64,000 nt of DNA from Chrysoperla carnea (GCF_905475395.1 NC_058340.1:55096181-55160180), one strand, 5' to 3'. Counted from the first letter of the stretch, positions 35,040 through 48,113 are shown. Numbers and translations: made by a program. Notes: a model not told the origin generated them from the letters alone.

Positions 35040-35605
35040 ATATATCATAGTACCTATATTAAGTTTAGTCCCAAGCTTGTAACGCTTAAAAATATTGATG
35101 CTACCAACAAAAGTTTGGTATAGATGTTCATAAAATCACCTAATTAGTCCATTTCCGGTTGCCTGTCTGTCAACACAATAACTAAAAAACGAAAAGAGAT
35201 ATCAAGCAGAAATTTTTATAGTGTGCTTAGGACTTAAAAAGTGAGGTCAAGTTCATAAATGAGCAACATAAGTAAATTGGGTCTTGGGTCCGTAGCCCAT
35301 CTTGCAAACCGTTAGAGATAGAACAAAAGTTGAAATGTAAAAAATATTTCTTATAAAAAAATAAATAACTTTTGTTTGAAACATTTTTTTTACAAACACC
35401 ACTGTTTACCCGTGAGGGCGCAAAGTGACCATTTTCTCTAAAACTATAAAAGATAGACAGTTGAAAATTTGCAGGTATATACTTCAACAGTGATCTTGTG
35501 ACACATTCTCGAAAAACGAAAAACATTCTAAAAAATCAAGCACTGACATTCAACACTTTCTATACAGAATATTTAAACAATTAACTCAATTATTGTTTTC
35601 ACTTG
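35040..35605 (+). mobile_element. HINE-like element, chimeric copy
   Basis: First 380 bases match the main family. From about 35421 it switches to a different 3' segment (TCTAAAACTATAAAAGATAG) that also occurs at about 787-1026, then ends with the usual hairpin and CACTTG. This marks a second subfamily. Confidence 0.75.
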
Positions 35606-37062
35606 TTTTATTTATTTATTTATTTTTTTTGCATTATTTACATGATAGTGTAGATTACAAACCAAATATAAATAAATCATTAATATCTAAGTTCTAGTTT
35701 AGAATAGGTATTATCTAGTAAGTATTTATTAATCATTAATTGAACCAGCATGTAAACATGACTGAGTCACGTTTAGTATGTACGCGTTGACACTGCTTAC
35801 ACACATTCCAATTCATAATAAGTTAATCTTTTTAATGTTACAAATGTATGATTTATTATTATTATTATAAGATTCTTAACTCAATCAATTTTTACTTTTT
35901 ATCTCAAGTATTTAAACAATACTGATAAATAAATAATACAGGGTAGGTAAAAAACCCCTTTGTCATTAATAAATTTTTTATTTATGAATATTGCTGTTTA
36001 AATTTCATTTTATTTCAAGCGTTAGATTCGGCAAATTAACTACAATATAGAAATATCCCTAAACCATTTTGGTCCCATCAAGTTTAGTGAAATTTACTGA
36101 AATTTTGGGTACTTACAGCATAATGCCAACTATGCCAGATTAGAACTTTTTTTCTGTAGAATAAAAATTTTCATATGCGTAGAAAAAAAAAGGTGATTTC
36201 TGAAAAATCAACGATTTTCCACGTTTTTCTACAGATTTCATTTTAGATAAAAATTAAACTAGTCCAAAGTTATCGGAAGTAAAATTCCCGATCGATTTTT
36301 ACATATAAACTTTTTCTTATCTTTCGTATTTTCTGGAAAATCTCTATCAATGTTAAATTTTCTGTAAAATAATTTGATCCTAAATATTCGTAAATCAAAT
36401 AGTTAGCTTTCGGCCCACTCTGTATAATATAAAAAGTTATTTCAATGAACTTGTTTTTATTAAACTGTAAGAATTTCAAGGACTTCCCATTGGTTTTCAT
36501 AATTTATTACCATAAGCTTTAAATCATGAAGTATTCTTAGTTCATACTGTACGAAAAATTTTCGTACCAATTTGGTAACACTCTCAAAATTGCCATTTTT
36601 TCTACAAATTTCAACATCTTGTATCTAGAAAAGAAAGCTTTCCCGACTATAAGTCTGTGGAAAAATTATTAATTAAGTCTCGCTGTTATAACTTGAATCA
36701 CCCTGTATAGTCGTAAGATATCCTTCTGAGTTTTCCCTTAAAATCACAAATACCTGTGTTTTTGAGATTTCGAAAAATTTATTTATAAAATAGAAAATAT
36801 AAGTACAAAAAAATTATTTAAAAAAAAAATTTTAATAATATAATTTTAATTCCTTTTTACTGAAAAATTCAAAAATTTTGAATGTTGACGTAGAAAATTT
36901 ATTTCCTTACAATCTGCTATCTTTACAACCTTACAACAACGTGCTATTTTTATCAATTGATGTGTTGACAATCCATTAAAATTTAAAATTGAATCAAAAA
37001 TTAAAAAGTAAAAAAAAAATACAAAATTTACGTGGTTTATATTCAACGAAAATATTTCCCAA
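35606..37062. other. AT-rich intergenic DNA
   Basis: No gene or repeat partner recognised; the frames at 36270 and 36846 on the minus strand are low-complexity. Confidence 0.5.
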
Positions 37063-37480
37063 CTAGAATGATACCCACCCGCTTCGCTGGGTTTAAAAGT
37101 AAAGATCGATAAAGATTGCTCTCGCTTATCCCCTTTCTATAACACTCGAAATAATGATAAGGATTGTTTTACATAGGTAAAATATATGTATGGTTTCCTA
37201 TTTTTTTAAATGTATAATACTCGTAATTATTCATTGAGTATATCAGAAAAGATGGCCGTGAAATATTTTATATTGACTATTTTACAGAAATCTGTAATTT
37301 ATGGTAATGTCAAATTAAATTAATTAAAAATTTTTTTTTAAATTAATATATCTTTATAAATTATAACTCATGTGTTTGTTGCTTTATCTGAAGTATGAGC
37401 TATATTGCTGTTTTAGCGTGAAAGCGTAACAAACAAACAAACAAACATTCTTACTTTCGCATTTATAATATATAGAGATA
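37063..37480 (+). repeat. Dispersed repeat beginning CTAGAATGATACCC, copy 1
   Basis: Near-identical to 48114-48660 except for the 42-bp expansion and small indels; contains CCCGCTTCGCTGGGTTTAAA and an AAAC run. No frame, no clear terminal repeats. Confidence 0.75.
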
Positions 37481-38547
37481 GAGATACAGATACACTGACT
37501 TCTAAACGGAACCGCATCAGACTTTCTTATACTAATACGTGATAATTATTAGGTAAATTATAATTTAATTATGAATAATTTATTATATAGGTATTATTTT
37601 ACTATTTAAATACTAGATAGGTAAATAATTTACAAATATCTTAAAATATTTATTTTATTTCAATATAATTTTATTCATTTAAAAATAATTTTATTCATTT
37701 AAAATTGATTTGGAAGCTACAATTTAAAATATTTTATTTTTGGATAATTTTATTATTTTGACTATCTTCGCAAAAAAATACAAGTTCTAAAAAGCATATC
37801 ATAACTATTTTCGAAATATGGACATTAATAATTTAATACAATAAATTTTTTTTGAATGCATCAAAAACGTCTTTATGCGGATTCATCTATCTAAAAGATT
37901 ATCATGAAATTTTGATAAATATTTTGTGGAAATAGTTAATTTTATATGTCAGAGAAATTTTATGAAATAATAATTACTTTTAAAAGTGACTAAATAAATA
38001 ATATGGACATCGATACTTCTGAATTTAGATAAATAAGGCCCTCCCCACACAATTGGGTAGATCATTTATATCGAATTTGCCACAATACCCATAAAATTGT
38101 AAAAGTAGACTTGATACTATAACAAAATTTTAAAGTTAAATTAAAATTGATAAAAAAAAAACTGGGCTTATTCGACGCGTAATCGCGTATTTAAGAACTG
38201 AAAGAGTTTTCAGCAGAATTAGTTGAGCCGTTTTTTAATGGTAATAAAATAATTGGAAAAAAATGAATAAACAGAATCTGAAAAGTGGATAAAACACATC
38301 ATTTATCTATGGAGACAAGTATCGTTCCAGCATAAGCAGTACATGATCGAAAATAATCTATGAAGGCTAACAAAACCTTTTTTGAATGTTTTTCCCCCCT
38401 CTGGGAAGTTAGTCGTGTGGACTACAGAGGTCGCACTCACACGACTTCAGTACCACACCGATATACTGCCAATTTATAATTGCTTGTTTATTTAAATAAT
38501 CGAATAACCCACTCCCCTTAAAATTTTCAGAATTGATTTAGACTCAG

Positions 38548-39365
38548 TCCATGTTAGATTAGAGTGGCTGTCCTGGAGTGGGACACACTGTGACCATAGG
38601 GTCCGTTGTGATACCGTAAATGGGTTAGCCCATCCCCGGCCATTACTCCATGAACCATTTGAAGCTGTTTAAGAACAGCAGGAGGGCTTTGATGTCTACT
38701 GACTTTAGGTCGGAGAGGTCGTCAAAGAGAGGCTGGCTTAAGTAAAACCATCTCCTCATGACAAGAGCTGGGTAGTGACAGAGAAGATGAGACATTGTCT
38801 CCTCCTCTTCACCACTGTGACAGCTCCTGCAGTAGCCGTGATACACTGTCAGGCCTAAGCGTTCAGCATGCTTGCCGTCCAGCCAGTGTCCTGTGATAGC
38901 CGCAACAACTTTGCGAACAGAGGCCTTTGGAAGTGATATGAGAACTTCGGAACGCCTGCGATTGTACTCAGACCATATCTGTCGTGTACTACCACAAGTA
39001 CGTTCTTCCCTCCATCTAAGATTGGCCTTTTTCAGGATATCCTCTTTCAGGAGTAACTTGCAGTTCGCAAATGGAACTCCCGAGTATTTGATGTTTGTGT
39101 CCGGCAGCATTATGCCATTTCTGGCAAGCTCGTCGGCTTCACAAATTCCTGGAATGCCCCTGTGTCCCGGTACCCATACCAGATTTACATTCATTTGTTC
39201 CGCCAGCTCATTTAAGGACGTACGACAGTCCTGTGCTACCTTTGACGTTAGATAGACTGAGCTGTATCTAAGGGTGTTCAGTCTTAGACATTCACAAACC
39301 TCATGAATACCCATCACTTCCGCTTGATACACACTACAGTGATCCGGCAGCCGTACATTCATAAT
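38548..39365 (-). mobile_element. LINE 3' end with RNase H domain, 5'-truncated
   Basis: Open frame of 239 codons (39362 to 38643) starts inside an RNase H domain: SVYQAEV, WVPGHRGIPG and ADELAR are seen, followed by a C-terminal zinc-type block (CRSCHSGEEEETMSHLLCHYP). This fits a non-LTR retrotransposon with an RNase H tail. The usual second catalytic Asp (DSQA-type) reads TSKVA here, so the enzyme looks dead. The Met start is probably an accident of truncation. About 95 bases of 3'UTR follow to about 38548. Confidence 0.85.
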
Positions 39366-39817
39366 AAAATAATTTTATTTTTTATTATTTCCCTTTTCTT
39401 AATCTCTTTTTATCTCTGCTTCGGTGGAAATATGTAATTATATACACAAAATTTGACCTTGAAAGCGACTCATGTATATTGCCCACCTGTTATAAAGATA
39501 TTACAGCCGGGTCTCACTAGATTAGTAGATACCTATAATGTTTACATATTTGCATGTGACGACCAACTGATTCATACTGAATTTTTTTTGCTAAAAATTA
39601 TTATATATGTTTATAATGCAGCTACGATTAGATAATTATATTGTGTATTAAATATAATTAAAAAAAAATCACCTGCGTAAATCTATCATCCGATCAATAG
39701 CTTTAATTATTTCAAGTGCATAGGTACTTGGAAATATAATGAATCAATTAAAAATTAGTTCTAATTATATATATACTCATCAAAAGTATTTAAGGAAAAT
39801 TTTTTAACCGAATTCAA

Positions 39818-40446
39818 ACCAAAACGGAGGAGGTTATCAATTCGACTGTATTTTTTTTTATGTTTGTTACCTCAGAACTTTCGACTGGGTGAACCGATTT
39901 TGATGATTCTGTATCTGTTTGAAAGCTGGCGCTTTCCATGTGGTCCCATTTCATTTTGGTTCAGTTCTAAGAACGGCATCCATGAGAAAACCATAAAAGT
40001 CTTAAATTTGCATTAAGTATGCACGACAAGAGAACGACTAACTCAATGTCACGCCAACCGATATCGATTATTCTTTCTTTAGTGATAAATTAGTTAGTGT
40101 ACTTCAGATTCACTAAAAATCACAAAATAAAAAAAACTTTTAAGAAAAAAAGACTTCAAAAGAAAAACTTTTCCAAATCAAATTAATATGCACTAAAAAA
40201 TAAAAAAATAACGATAATATAATGTAGTTAAAATTATTGCTATTTTTGGAGTCGGTGTCAGCCAAGGAAACAACTCTGACAGAACAATTTGCTACATTAA
40301 CTTGGCTGGTACCGACTCCAAAAATAAAAATAATTTTAACTACATTATACATATTATCGTTATTTTTTTACTTTTTAGTGCATATTAATTTGTTTTGGAA
40401 AAGTTTTCTTAAGAAGTCGGTTTTCTTTTTGTTAAAAGTTTTTTTA
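39818..40446 (-). mobile_element. Foldback element with tail, copy 2
   Basis: Tail first (39818-40120, starting AACCGAATTCAAACC), then the hairpin (40130-40446). High similarity to copy 1 over the whole length, in the opposite orientation. Confidence 0.82.
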
Positions 40447-41674
40447 TAACTTGTTCTTTCTAGTTTTGGAATTTATTGCTCAAAAATTGTTATCACCCCT
40501 TGCCACTTTACATAGAGGATTGAAATGGTGAGAAATTTTATCCCTGAGCTTTATAAGAAGTTTAGAAGCGAATTCTTTTACAACAAATACCCCTTCAGGT
40601 ACATCACTGCCAATTTATAAAATTTATGGACCCAAACAAAAAATGAGTCTAAAAATCCAACTTTTTATTCATTTTTAAGGATGTATGAGCATGACAACAA
40701 TGTTTGATTTAAAGGCTCGAAATTTTTTTATAGGCAGACTATTACTCAAAAAATATGTTGTTAAAATTTCAGCTTAGGTATCCGTGCAAATTTTTAAGAA
40801 AAAAATCACTGAAAATCGATATAAAATACATTGGCTGTCATGGAGGAATCTCAAAAAACGACATATTTTTAAAGTTTTTGACAATTTTCACTGGGTATGA
40901 ATGAAAACAAACTTTCCAAACCAAGTATCGCCTTGGTTTTCGAAGTATCGAAAGCTGAATATTTGGAAACTGACTTACGGATTATTGCATCTTAGGTTAT
41001 TAAGAAAAATAATTTCAAAATTAAAAGAAAAATTAAAAATCACGTACCTACTTATTTTTAAATTTTAAAATTTCCATTTTTTGCTCTTAGAAGAACTAAA
41101 TGAATTATTCTCGTCTACCATACACATAATTTCGTTAATAAATGTTAGTAGATTTCTTGATCAGTAGGTCAAATTATGTGGGAATCCATTAAAATGAATA
41201 GCTTTCGTTAAAAACTATCATAAAATATTAGGATTTAGATATATACATAAATAATATTAGAACTACATCTATCCAAGGTTACGCAAATTATCCATGTTTA
41301 AAACAGCAAATCAAAAATTTAAATTTTATTATCAAATTAATAAAATCAAATTCTATAAACAGCTGTGAATTCGTCAAGGTCATTACTATTTTAAAAATTC
41401 AAAATATAACCGATAAATTTATGTAAGTACTTTAACAAAAGAAAATTTGTAGCGAATTATGGAATTTACGAAGCGCAAACCATTAACAAGATTAACCTTT
41501 GCGTTGTTAATAAATGTAGATTTTTTTATCACCATAAATAAGTACCTAATTTACGTAAAATTAGCAAATTTCCACGCATTAATTACTTAAAAAATAAGTA
41601 CTTATCCAAACGTAACGCGATTTGATATCTTTGCAAAAAATTATGATTTCTTCTAAAAAAAATTTGTTTATCCT
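40447..41674. other. AT-rich intergenic DNA
   Basis: Nothing recognised between two transposable elements. Confidence 0.5.
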
Positions 41675-41828
41675 TTACCTTGTATATATGTAATATATTT
41701 CAAGGTATACTAAGTTAAGTACCGAGTTTTTAACGTTTAGAAATATTGATGATGATAGGTATTCATAAAATCAACTAAAGAATCCATTTCCGGTTGTCCA
41801 TCTGTGATCACGATAACTCAAAAACAAA
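41675..41828 (+). mobile_element. HINE-like element, 5' fragment cut by a foldback element
   Basis: 5' end through the first half of the core, ending in GATAACTCAAAAAC, where the foldback element at 41829 begins. No remainder is seen on the far side. Confidence 0.65.
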
Positions 41829-42395
41829 AAGAAAACCGACTTCAAAAGAAAAACTTTATTGTCATTTTTGGAGTCGGTGTCAGCCAAGGAAACAACTTTG
41901 ACAGGAAAGTTTGCTACATTAGCTTGGCTGACACCGGCTCCAAAAGTAACAATAATTTTCACTGCATTATATTATCGTTACTTTTTTACTTTTTAGTGCA
42001 TATTAATTTGTTTTGGAAAAGTTTTTCTTTTGAAGTCGGTTTTCTTTTTGTTAAGAGTTTTTTTTTATTTTGTGATTTTTAGTGAATCTGAATTACACTA
42101 ACTAATTTGTCACTAAAATAGAATCATTGAAATCGGTTGGCTTGATATTGAGTTATTCGTCCTCTTGTCGTGCATACTTAATGCAAATTTAAAACATTTA
42201 TGGTTTTCTCATGGATGTCGTTGTAAGAACTGGACCAAAATGAAATGGGACCACACGGGAAGCACCAGCTTTCAAATAAATAAAGAACTATCAAAATCGG
42301 TTCACCCAGTCGAAAGTTATGCGGTAACAAACATTAAACAAAAAAAATACAGACGAGTTGATAACCTCCTCCTTTTTTGTTTGAAATCGGTTAAA
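41829..42395 (+). mobile_element. Foldback element with tail, copy 3, left arm shortened
   Basis: Core (TTTTTGGAGTCGGTGTCAGC) and right arm are intact. The left arm has lost about 80 bases, and the tail is intact to GAAATCGGTT at about 42390. It sits in a HINE-like fragment. Confidence 0.8.
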
Positions 42396-42719
42396 AATTA
42401 AAAACTGTCAAGGAATAAAACGAACAGGTGTAAACAAATTTTAAAAATAGGTCAAACGAGCAGGAAAAAAAAGTAAAAAAAATGAAGGCATAAAACGAGC
42501 AGATATATGAAAAGTTAAAATATATGAAGGTTTAAAACGAGAGAATATAAATGAAAATATGGAAAAAATAAATCTTACTTATGTACTCACTATCTTAAAT
42601 ATATAAAATTACATTTATCAAATTTTCAATTTAAGAAAGAAAATGTTTTTTTAAATACATTCTCCACCCAAGAAAAATATATCTAAAGAAATTAAAATGC
42701 CGTTAAAAAAATAGAAAAG

Positions 42720-43000
42720 TGTTTAAAATTTAAAACATACAAAATTCAAATGTAATTATCCTAAATAAATAATCATCGAATTCATCATCCACGAAAAAAT
42801 GCGAAAAATTGATTAAAATTCGCCAACAATTACCATTGCAATAAAAACATGAAAAACTTAAATGTCAAAGTACTAAATAAATAATTCCGAATTCATTATT
42901 GAAAGAAAATATACTTCACCCCACGCATGATGTTTAGAATTGAAAACATACAAAATTCAAACAAATGTCATTATCCTAAATAAATAATCTTCGGTTTTTG
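42720..43000 (+). repeat. Degenerate tandem repeat, about 115-bp period
   Basis: Three units share CATACAAAATTCAAATGT-like and CTAAATAAATAATC blocks. Just before it (42415-42550) a shorter unit around TAAAACGAGCAGA recurs three times. Confidence 0.55.
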
Positions 43001-43259
43001 ATTTGAAAATCGTAAGAAAATAAAATTAATTCAACATCAATGAAAAATGTGATATTTAAAAAAAATTGATATTAAAAAAAAATAGCCAACTAAAATTGAA
43101 TAATTATTATCAAAAATCAAAATATTTTGTTGATAATAAAGTAGCCCACCCGTTTGATACATATCAACAAATGCACACACAATCATAATACAATAATTTT
43201 TTTTAAATAATAATAATAAAACATCCAAAACCAAAAAATTTTATAATAATATATAATGA

Positions 43260-43659
43260 TATATCATGTAAAATTGAATGGTAGCGCAACGTTTTGCGGG
43301 TGATGCTCTCATGAGCTACAAGCGTACGCAATACGATTGGTTGATTCTCGTGGTCCGATCAAACGCGCCACTTTAATAAATGCCCTATACGTTATGTACA
43401 ACGGCATCAGTAACCATTACAATTCTTTGACGCTCAGAACAACCACTAAACAATTACAACACACACACACAACATACACAAAAATTTAAATAACGGATTT
43501 TCGTTTGTTGAGAAAATAACATTTAAAAAAAAAATTTGTTGTGTTTTAATTTTTTTCTTGAGTGTGAAAATTTATTTATTTATTTAATTTAATTTTTTTT
43601 TTTTGTACGAAGTGCTGTGAAAATATTATTAAGAATAATTTAATTTTAATATAATTTGG
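43260..43659 (+). promoter_or_regulatory. Candidate FASN promoter and first untranslated exon
   Basis: A GC-richer, non-repeat island (43265-43460) stands out from its AT-rich surroundings. It holds a TCAGT initiator-like site (A at 43409) and a short CA run at about 43461-43472, then an AT-rich leader ending at GG|GTAAGT (donor 43660). The nearest compatible acceptor seen in front of a start codon is at 59628. The promoter role and the link to FASN are inference; a first exon of an unseen gene is the alternative. Confidence 0.45.
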
Positions 43660-44156
43660 GTAAGTTTTTAATTTTTTTAATTGTTATACCGGTAAATTAG
43701 ATATCAACAATATAGTGGTGGTGTGAATCACCACACAATCTCATACGATCTTGTATGATAAAGATAAAAACTATGGTTTAGAAAAAGATAGTGTATTATT
43801 AGCAAAACAAAAAAACGACTGTTATTTCGTAATACGTATGCGCCAACCATAGTGGCGTGATATGAAGTTGTATTCTTAATAAAATCTATAAAGAAAAACT
43901 ATTGTGAAATAGTTGTATACCTTGTTGTATTTAAGAGAAAAGGAAATGTTTACTTTTTTATTAAAGTTGTTGAGAATATTTATTATTATATCGATCAATA
44001 AAAACTTTTTTGATGTATGGAATAATTTTTTTTTTTTTTGGGAAAACACGTGTTTTTAATTCCATAATCAAATTAATATACAAAAAGCCGGTTTCATGTT
44101 AAATTTTTCCTAAATTATCTAATTACGACGTAATCAGTTTTTTGAACTAAATTTTT

Positions 44157-44620
44157 CCATTTTTTAATACACGGATATTCAATTGATATTTTTTTTTCTG
44201 TCTTTCATGGTAAATTCATACAGCATTTCGGAATTGAATTACAGAATTTGCAGTTTATTGAACAGTTCTGTTGCTTATCGCTTAACGCCCATCGGTGTGA
44301 ATTCACCCTTTTAAAGACATTTATTATTTCGTTCAAAATTTCTTATTTAAAAATAAAGTTAGTCTTTTGAAAAAGTATTTTTTAATAAACGGATATTGAA
44401 TTATTGTTAATGCGGATATATATTTTTTCCTGGTTCTCCAGCATTTCGGAATTGAATTACAGAATTTTCATTTTACACTCATCAATCAATTTAATGAACA
44501 GTTCTGTTGCTTATCGCTCGCCTCCCATTGGTGTGAATTCACCCTTTTAAAGACATTTATAATTTCGTTCAAGCTTTCTTATCTAAAACGAAAGTTAGTC
44601 TTTTCTAGAAAAAGTGGCCC
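44157..44620 (+). repeat. Tandem duplication next to the candidate first FASN exon
   Basis: 44157-44375 and 44378-44620 share CAGCATTTCGGAATTGAATT and GAACAGTTCTGTTGCTTATC. Two units of about 220-240 bases in the putative first intron. Confidence 0.75.
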
Positions 44621-45708
44621 TAAAAATGAGATTCTGTACTTTTTTTGTATGCCAATTTCTATAAAATTAGTACTTTAGGTATATTATGATACTCCAACTG
44701 TTATAAATAATTGTGAATTATAAAAGTAACTGTAAAAATAATTGAACCTACTAAAAAATTAATAACTTTTGTTGTTAAAAACCATCATTCTTGTGATGGT
44801 AAGTCATTGGACGACACCATTGTTGATGTCAGTCAACTCATCAAAACATCACCCGATCTAACCATCAACAAATCGCAATCCATTATTTTTTTTGTAAGTA
44901 CACAAAAAAATGCATAACATTGATTTGGCATTGAATTGTATCTTTTTTGCTTGAAAAACTTTATTTTTGAGGCTACTCAATATCTTTTGATTATCTAATA
45001 AAGATATTTGTTAAAGTAAATATTTATTTATTTTTTCTCTTCAATGTTTGATTTTCTTTCATCAGCATGAAAGGAATGGAAGGTCAAGGAAATTTTATTG
45101 AAAAATGTTGACTTTTTATTCAAATGAAAATATAATTATCGATTATTTCACGGAAGTAAGCTTAATTTAACCATCAATTGTTTTGGAAAATTATTTTATG
45201 TTTTATATTTTTGCTTTCTGACAAAAACTTAATTCGTATATGATACATTTTGGTTAATAATAATATAAATAAATTGTTTGATAAGGTGACCTCAGGGGAA
45301 ATTACTTTTTTTAATAGTACCGCTAATCACAGTATGATAAAATAAATATGTTATAAATTTATTAACAAATGTCTGTTTTGTATGGTTTCTTGAAGCCACA
45401 ATTCTACTTAGATCGGGGTGAATTTTTTGAAATCCACTTTTTTGAACTTTGCTATTCTTACAAATTTAATAATGTTGGTCAATTGCGAATTATAATTTAT
45501 AAAAGTTAATTTTTTGAGAAAGATTTGACGTCTAGTTTTTAATGATGAAAAATTAAATATTTAACATTTTAGTCAAAAATGCTTTAAATAAAAAATTTTT
45601 AACAATTAAAAATTGAGGCTTTAGAATCAAACAATCTATAATTTCTCGCTAGAATTTTATAAAAGATGTTCAAAGATGGTTTCAAGATTTTAAGAAGCTC
45701 CAAAATTG

Positions 45709-46234
45709 AATAGGGTATTATCGTTAATCAAAAATATATAATGAAATTTGAAAAAAGTTAAAATTTATATAAAAATATACTTAAATATTCTGATTTCGAG
45801 TCATAAAAGCACTTTTTTCTTTTAAAATATTAAAATTAAAAATCGTAATTTTTAAACTGTTTATCACGTGACATAAAACGCGAACAAGCCCTGCTGTGAT
45901 GTCATATCAGTCTGAGCCATAGACCATCAATTAGTTCAGTGTAGACAGCTGAGTATAATATATCCATAGATAATCAGTATTTTTATTTATTATAATCAGA
46001 TGTCTATGAATATATCTGTCAAACATATTTGTGTTATTTCGTATAATGATACCGATATTACGTCATCAAATGGGATGCCCACGTTTTTGACAGTTTAAAA
46101 AAGGTTTAAAATTTCATTTAAGTTTAATTTGGCAAGAAAGCGTGTGTATTTTTCCGAAATAAATTTTTGGTGGCTTTTTAATAGCAAAATCAATATTTTT
46201 AAGTACTTTTTCAAAAATAGTAGGATACCCAATT
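45709..46234 (-). mobile_element. TIR element of about 525 bp, copy 2
   Basis: Reverse-oriented relative of the copy at 55876, collinear over the whole length; outer ends AATAGGGTATT and GGATACCCAATT. Confidence 0.75.
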
Positions 46235-46903
46235 GAATTGCAGTAATTTTTAGCTTTGAAAATAACTTTTCTGTAGTTTTTCTAAACATTTAATTGTTAA
46301 TAACTCAAAAACGGTACCTAAACTTAAGGGAAAAATCACAAGGATCCTTTTTGACTGTTTCTGTGGAGAGAAGCGATTTATAAAAATTGTACCAATAGAC
46401 TGTCTGGCAACATTCGGAATATTAATCTATAAGCTTTGCTGAACAAGAAACATTTGATAAAGTGCAATTCTCGACTTTTTGCACGCTCAATTCTAATATA
46501 AATTCTCGAAAATTCCATATGCTTACGCAGGGATCTTTCCGGTAGAAAATGGACGAGTGCTTTTGTTCTTAAATTACAATGAAGTAATATTTAGGCAACT
46601 TTTTGATAACCTTAAAATTCAAGGGAAAATAAAGTGTTTTTGAAAATAGTGCGTAATCAAAGTTTGATAAAAATAATAATAATTATGACATGTAATAAAA
46701 AACGGATGGATTATGCAATAAAAAAAAAATTTTTTACTAAAGCGGGGTATTAAAACTTTTTCTAAAAATAAAATAGGTAATTTAGTTTCACATTAAATTA
46801 ATTGTAGCTTTTACGGGGGTAGGTGTTTAATTTATTTAATATTTTAAAAATATTCATATAAAAATTGTATAAAATTACTTATAAGTGACAGTATTCGCAT
46901 TAT

Positions 46904-46935
46904 TGACGTCATATATGTATACATATATGACGTCA
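46904..46935. promoter_or_regulatory. Perfect 32-bp palindrome with a CRE site at each end
   Basis: Each half starts with TGACGTCA, the consensus cAMP-response element; the centre is GTATAC. It lies in the putative first FASN intron. A regulatory role is only an inference, since the DNA may also be transposon-derived. Confidence 0.4.
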
Positions 46936-47152
46936 CAATTATATCATCTGTCAGCTGCCTAACTATCTTATATATTATTATTCTAGCAAGTTTTTTTCTG
47001 TCCTATACTTATCTTCATTAATCCTTTATCAAAATTCATGATTGACGAACCCTTCGTTTTCAAGCTTTACGATCTCAAAATATACCGCTTAGGAAAAAAC
47101 ACGCTAGGTAAATAATTTGAATGAAAAAATATCATAAATTTAAATAATAAGT

Positions 47153-47386
47153 TAATTAGGCAAACATGTCAATTTTTACAGACGCTCTCCTAATACTCGT
47201 AGACATATATTACTCAAAACATTATTAGGCGAACATGTTAGTTTTTACAGATGCTCTCCTAATACTCTAGACATATTATACTCATAACATTATTAGGCAA
47301 ACATGTTAGTTTTTACAGATTCTCTCCTCTCAGATACTCTAGACATAATTACTATATTTAATACATTACATGTTCACCTAATATTA
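47153..47386 (+). repeat. Tandem repeat, about 68-bp unit, three copies plus an inverted stub
   Basis: ATTAGGCAAACATGT begins units near 47156, 47224 and 47292; each has TTTTTACAGA and CTCTCCT. A reversed partial unit (ACATGTTCACCTAATATTAA) closes the block at about 47367. Confidence 0.75.
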
Positions 47387-48113
47387 ATTTAAGAACTTTT
47401 GATTTTTTTTCACCACTTTTCTACGAAATTTATTTATTATCTGTTATTTTTAGCCACGGGTTACAGTAAATACGCGAGCGGAATTCCGTACGAGTCGAGC
47501 TAGTTGTCATCTTATTAATTGAGCCGATTTTGGTGCGTTCTTTGATTCCCATTTCAAGATAAAGTCCAATACAGAACTATTTTGGACACTTTTATTTATT
47601 TTTCAATAATTTTTTAATTTATCTTCCTCCTGTAGGAATTTTGATATTTTCGAGTCAATATTTTAATCGCGAAACTTTTAAAAGTTGGTAAATAAACTCA
47701 CCTTGTACTTTTCCGGTATACTTTTTACTATTATTAGCGAAAAAATTTAGTAAATTATTGACAACTACGAAAATACTGCGTGCACCACCAAAATATTTCA
47801 AGGTTTTGCATGTCTAAATTTTTAAGCTAAACATTATAATTTTATTTAATTAGTTAGGTATGTATTTTTTAATTATTTTTCCTTAATTTATATTTTTTTT
47901 TTTTAAAACGGAACCAAAAATTGTAACACTCCGACAGCTGTGGTGGTACCTTTATCTTTAATATACTATCATCGCCAGGTACCGGAGTGTGAAGATAATT
48001 TTTAGTAAAATAAATAATAAAATAACCTTCTACCTAGTGGTTATTTTCATACTAATTTCAAATAGCTCAAGTTCAAAATTCGTATATTTCCACACCAAAT
48101 TACAATATATCTT

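Noticed and set aside
38872..39255. 127-codon forward frame
   Set aside because: Shadow of the RNase H frame on the minus strand.
42165..42401. 78-codon frame
   Set aside because: Falls within the tail of the foldback element, and equivalent frames are broken in the other copies.
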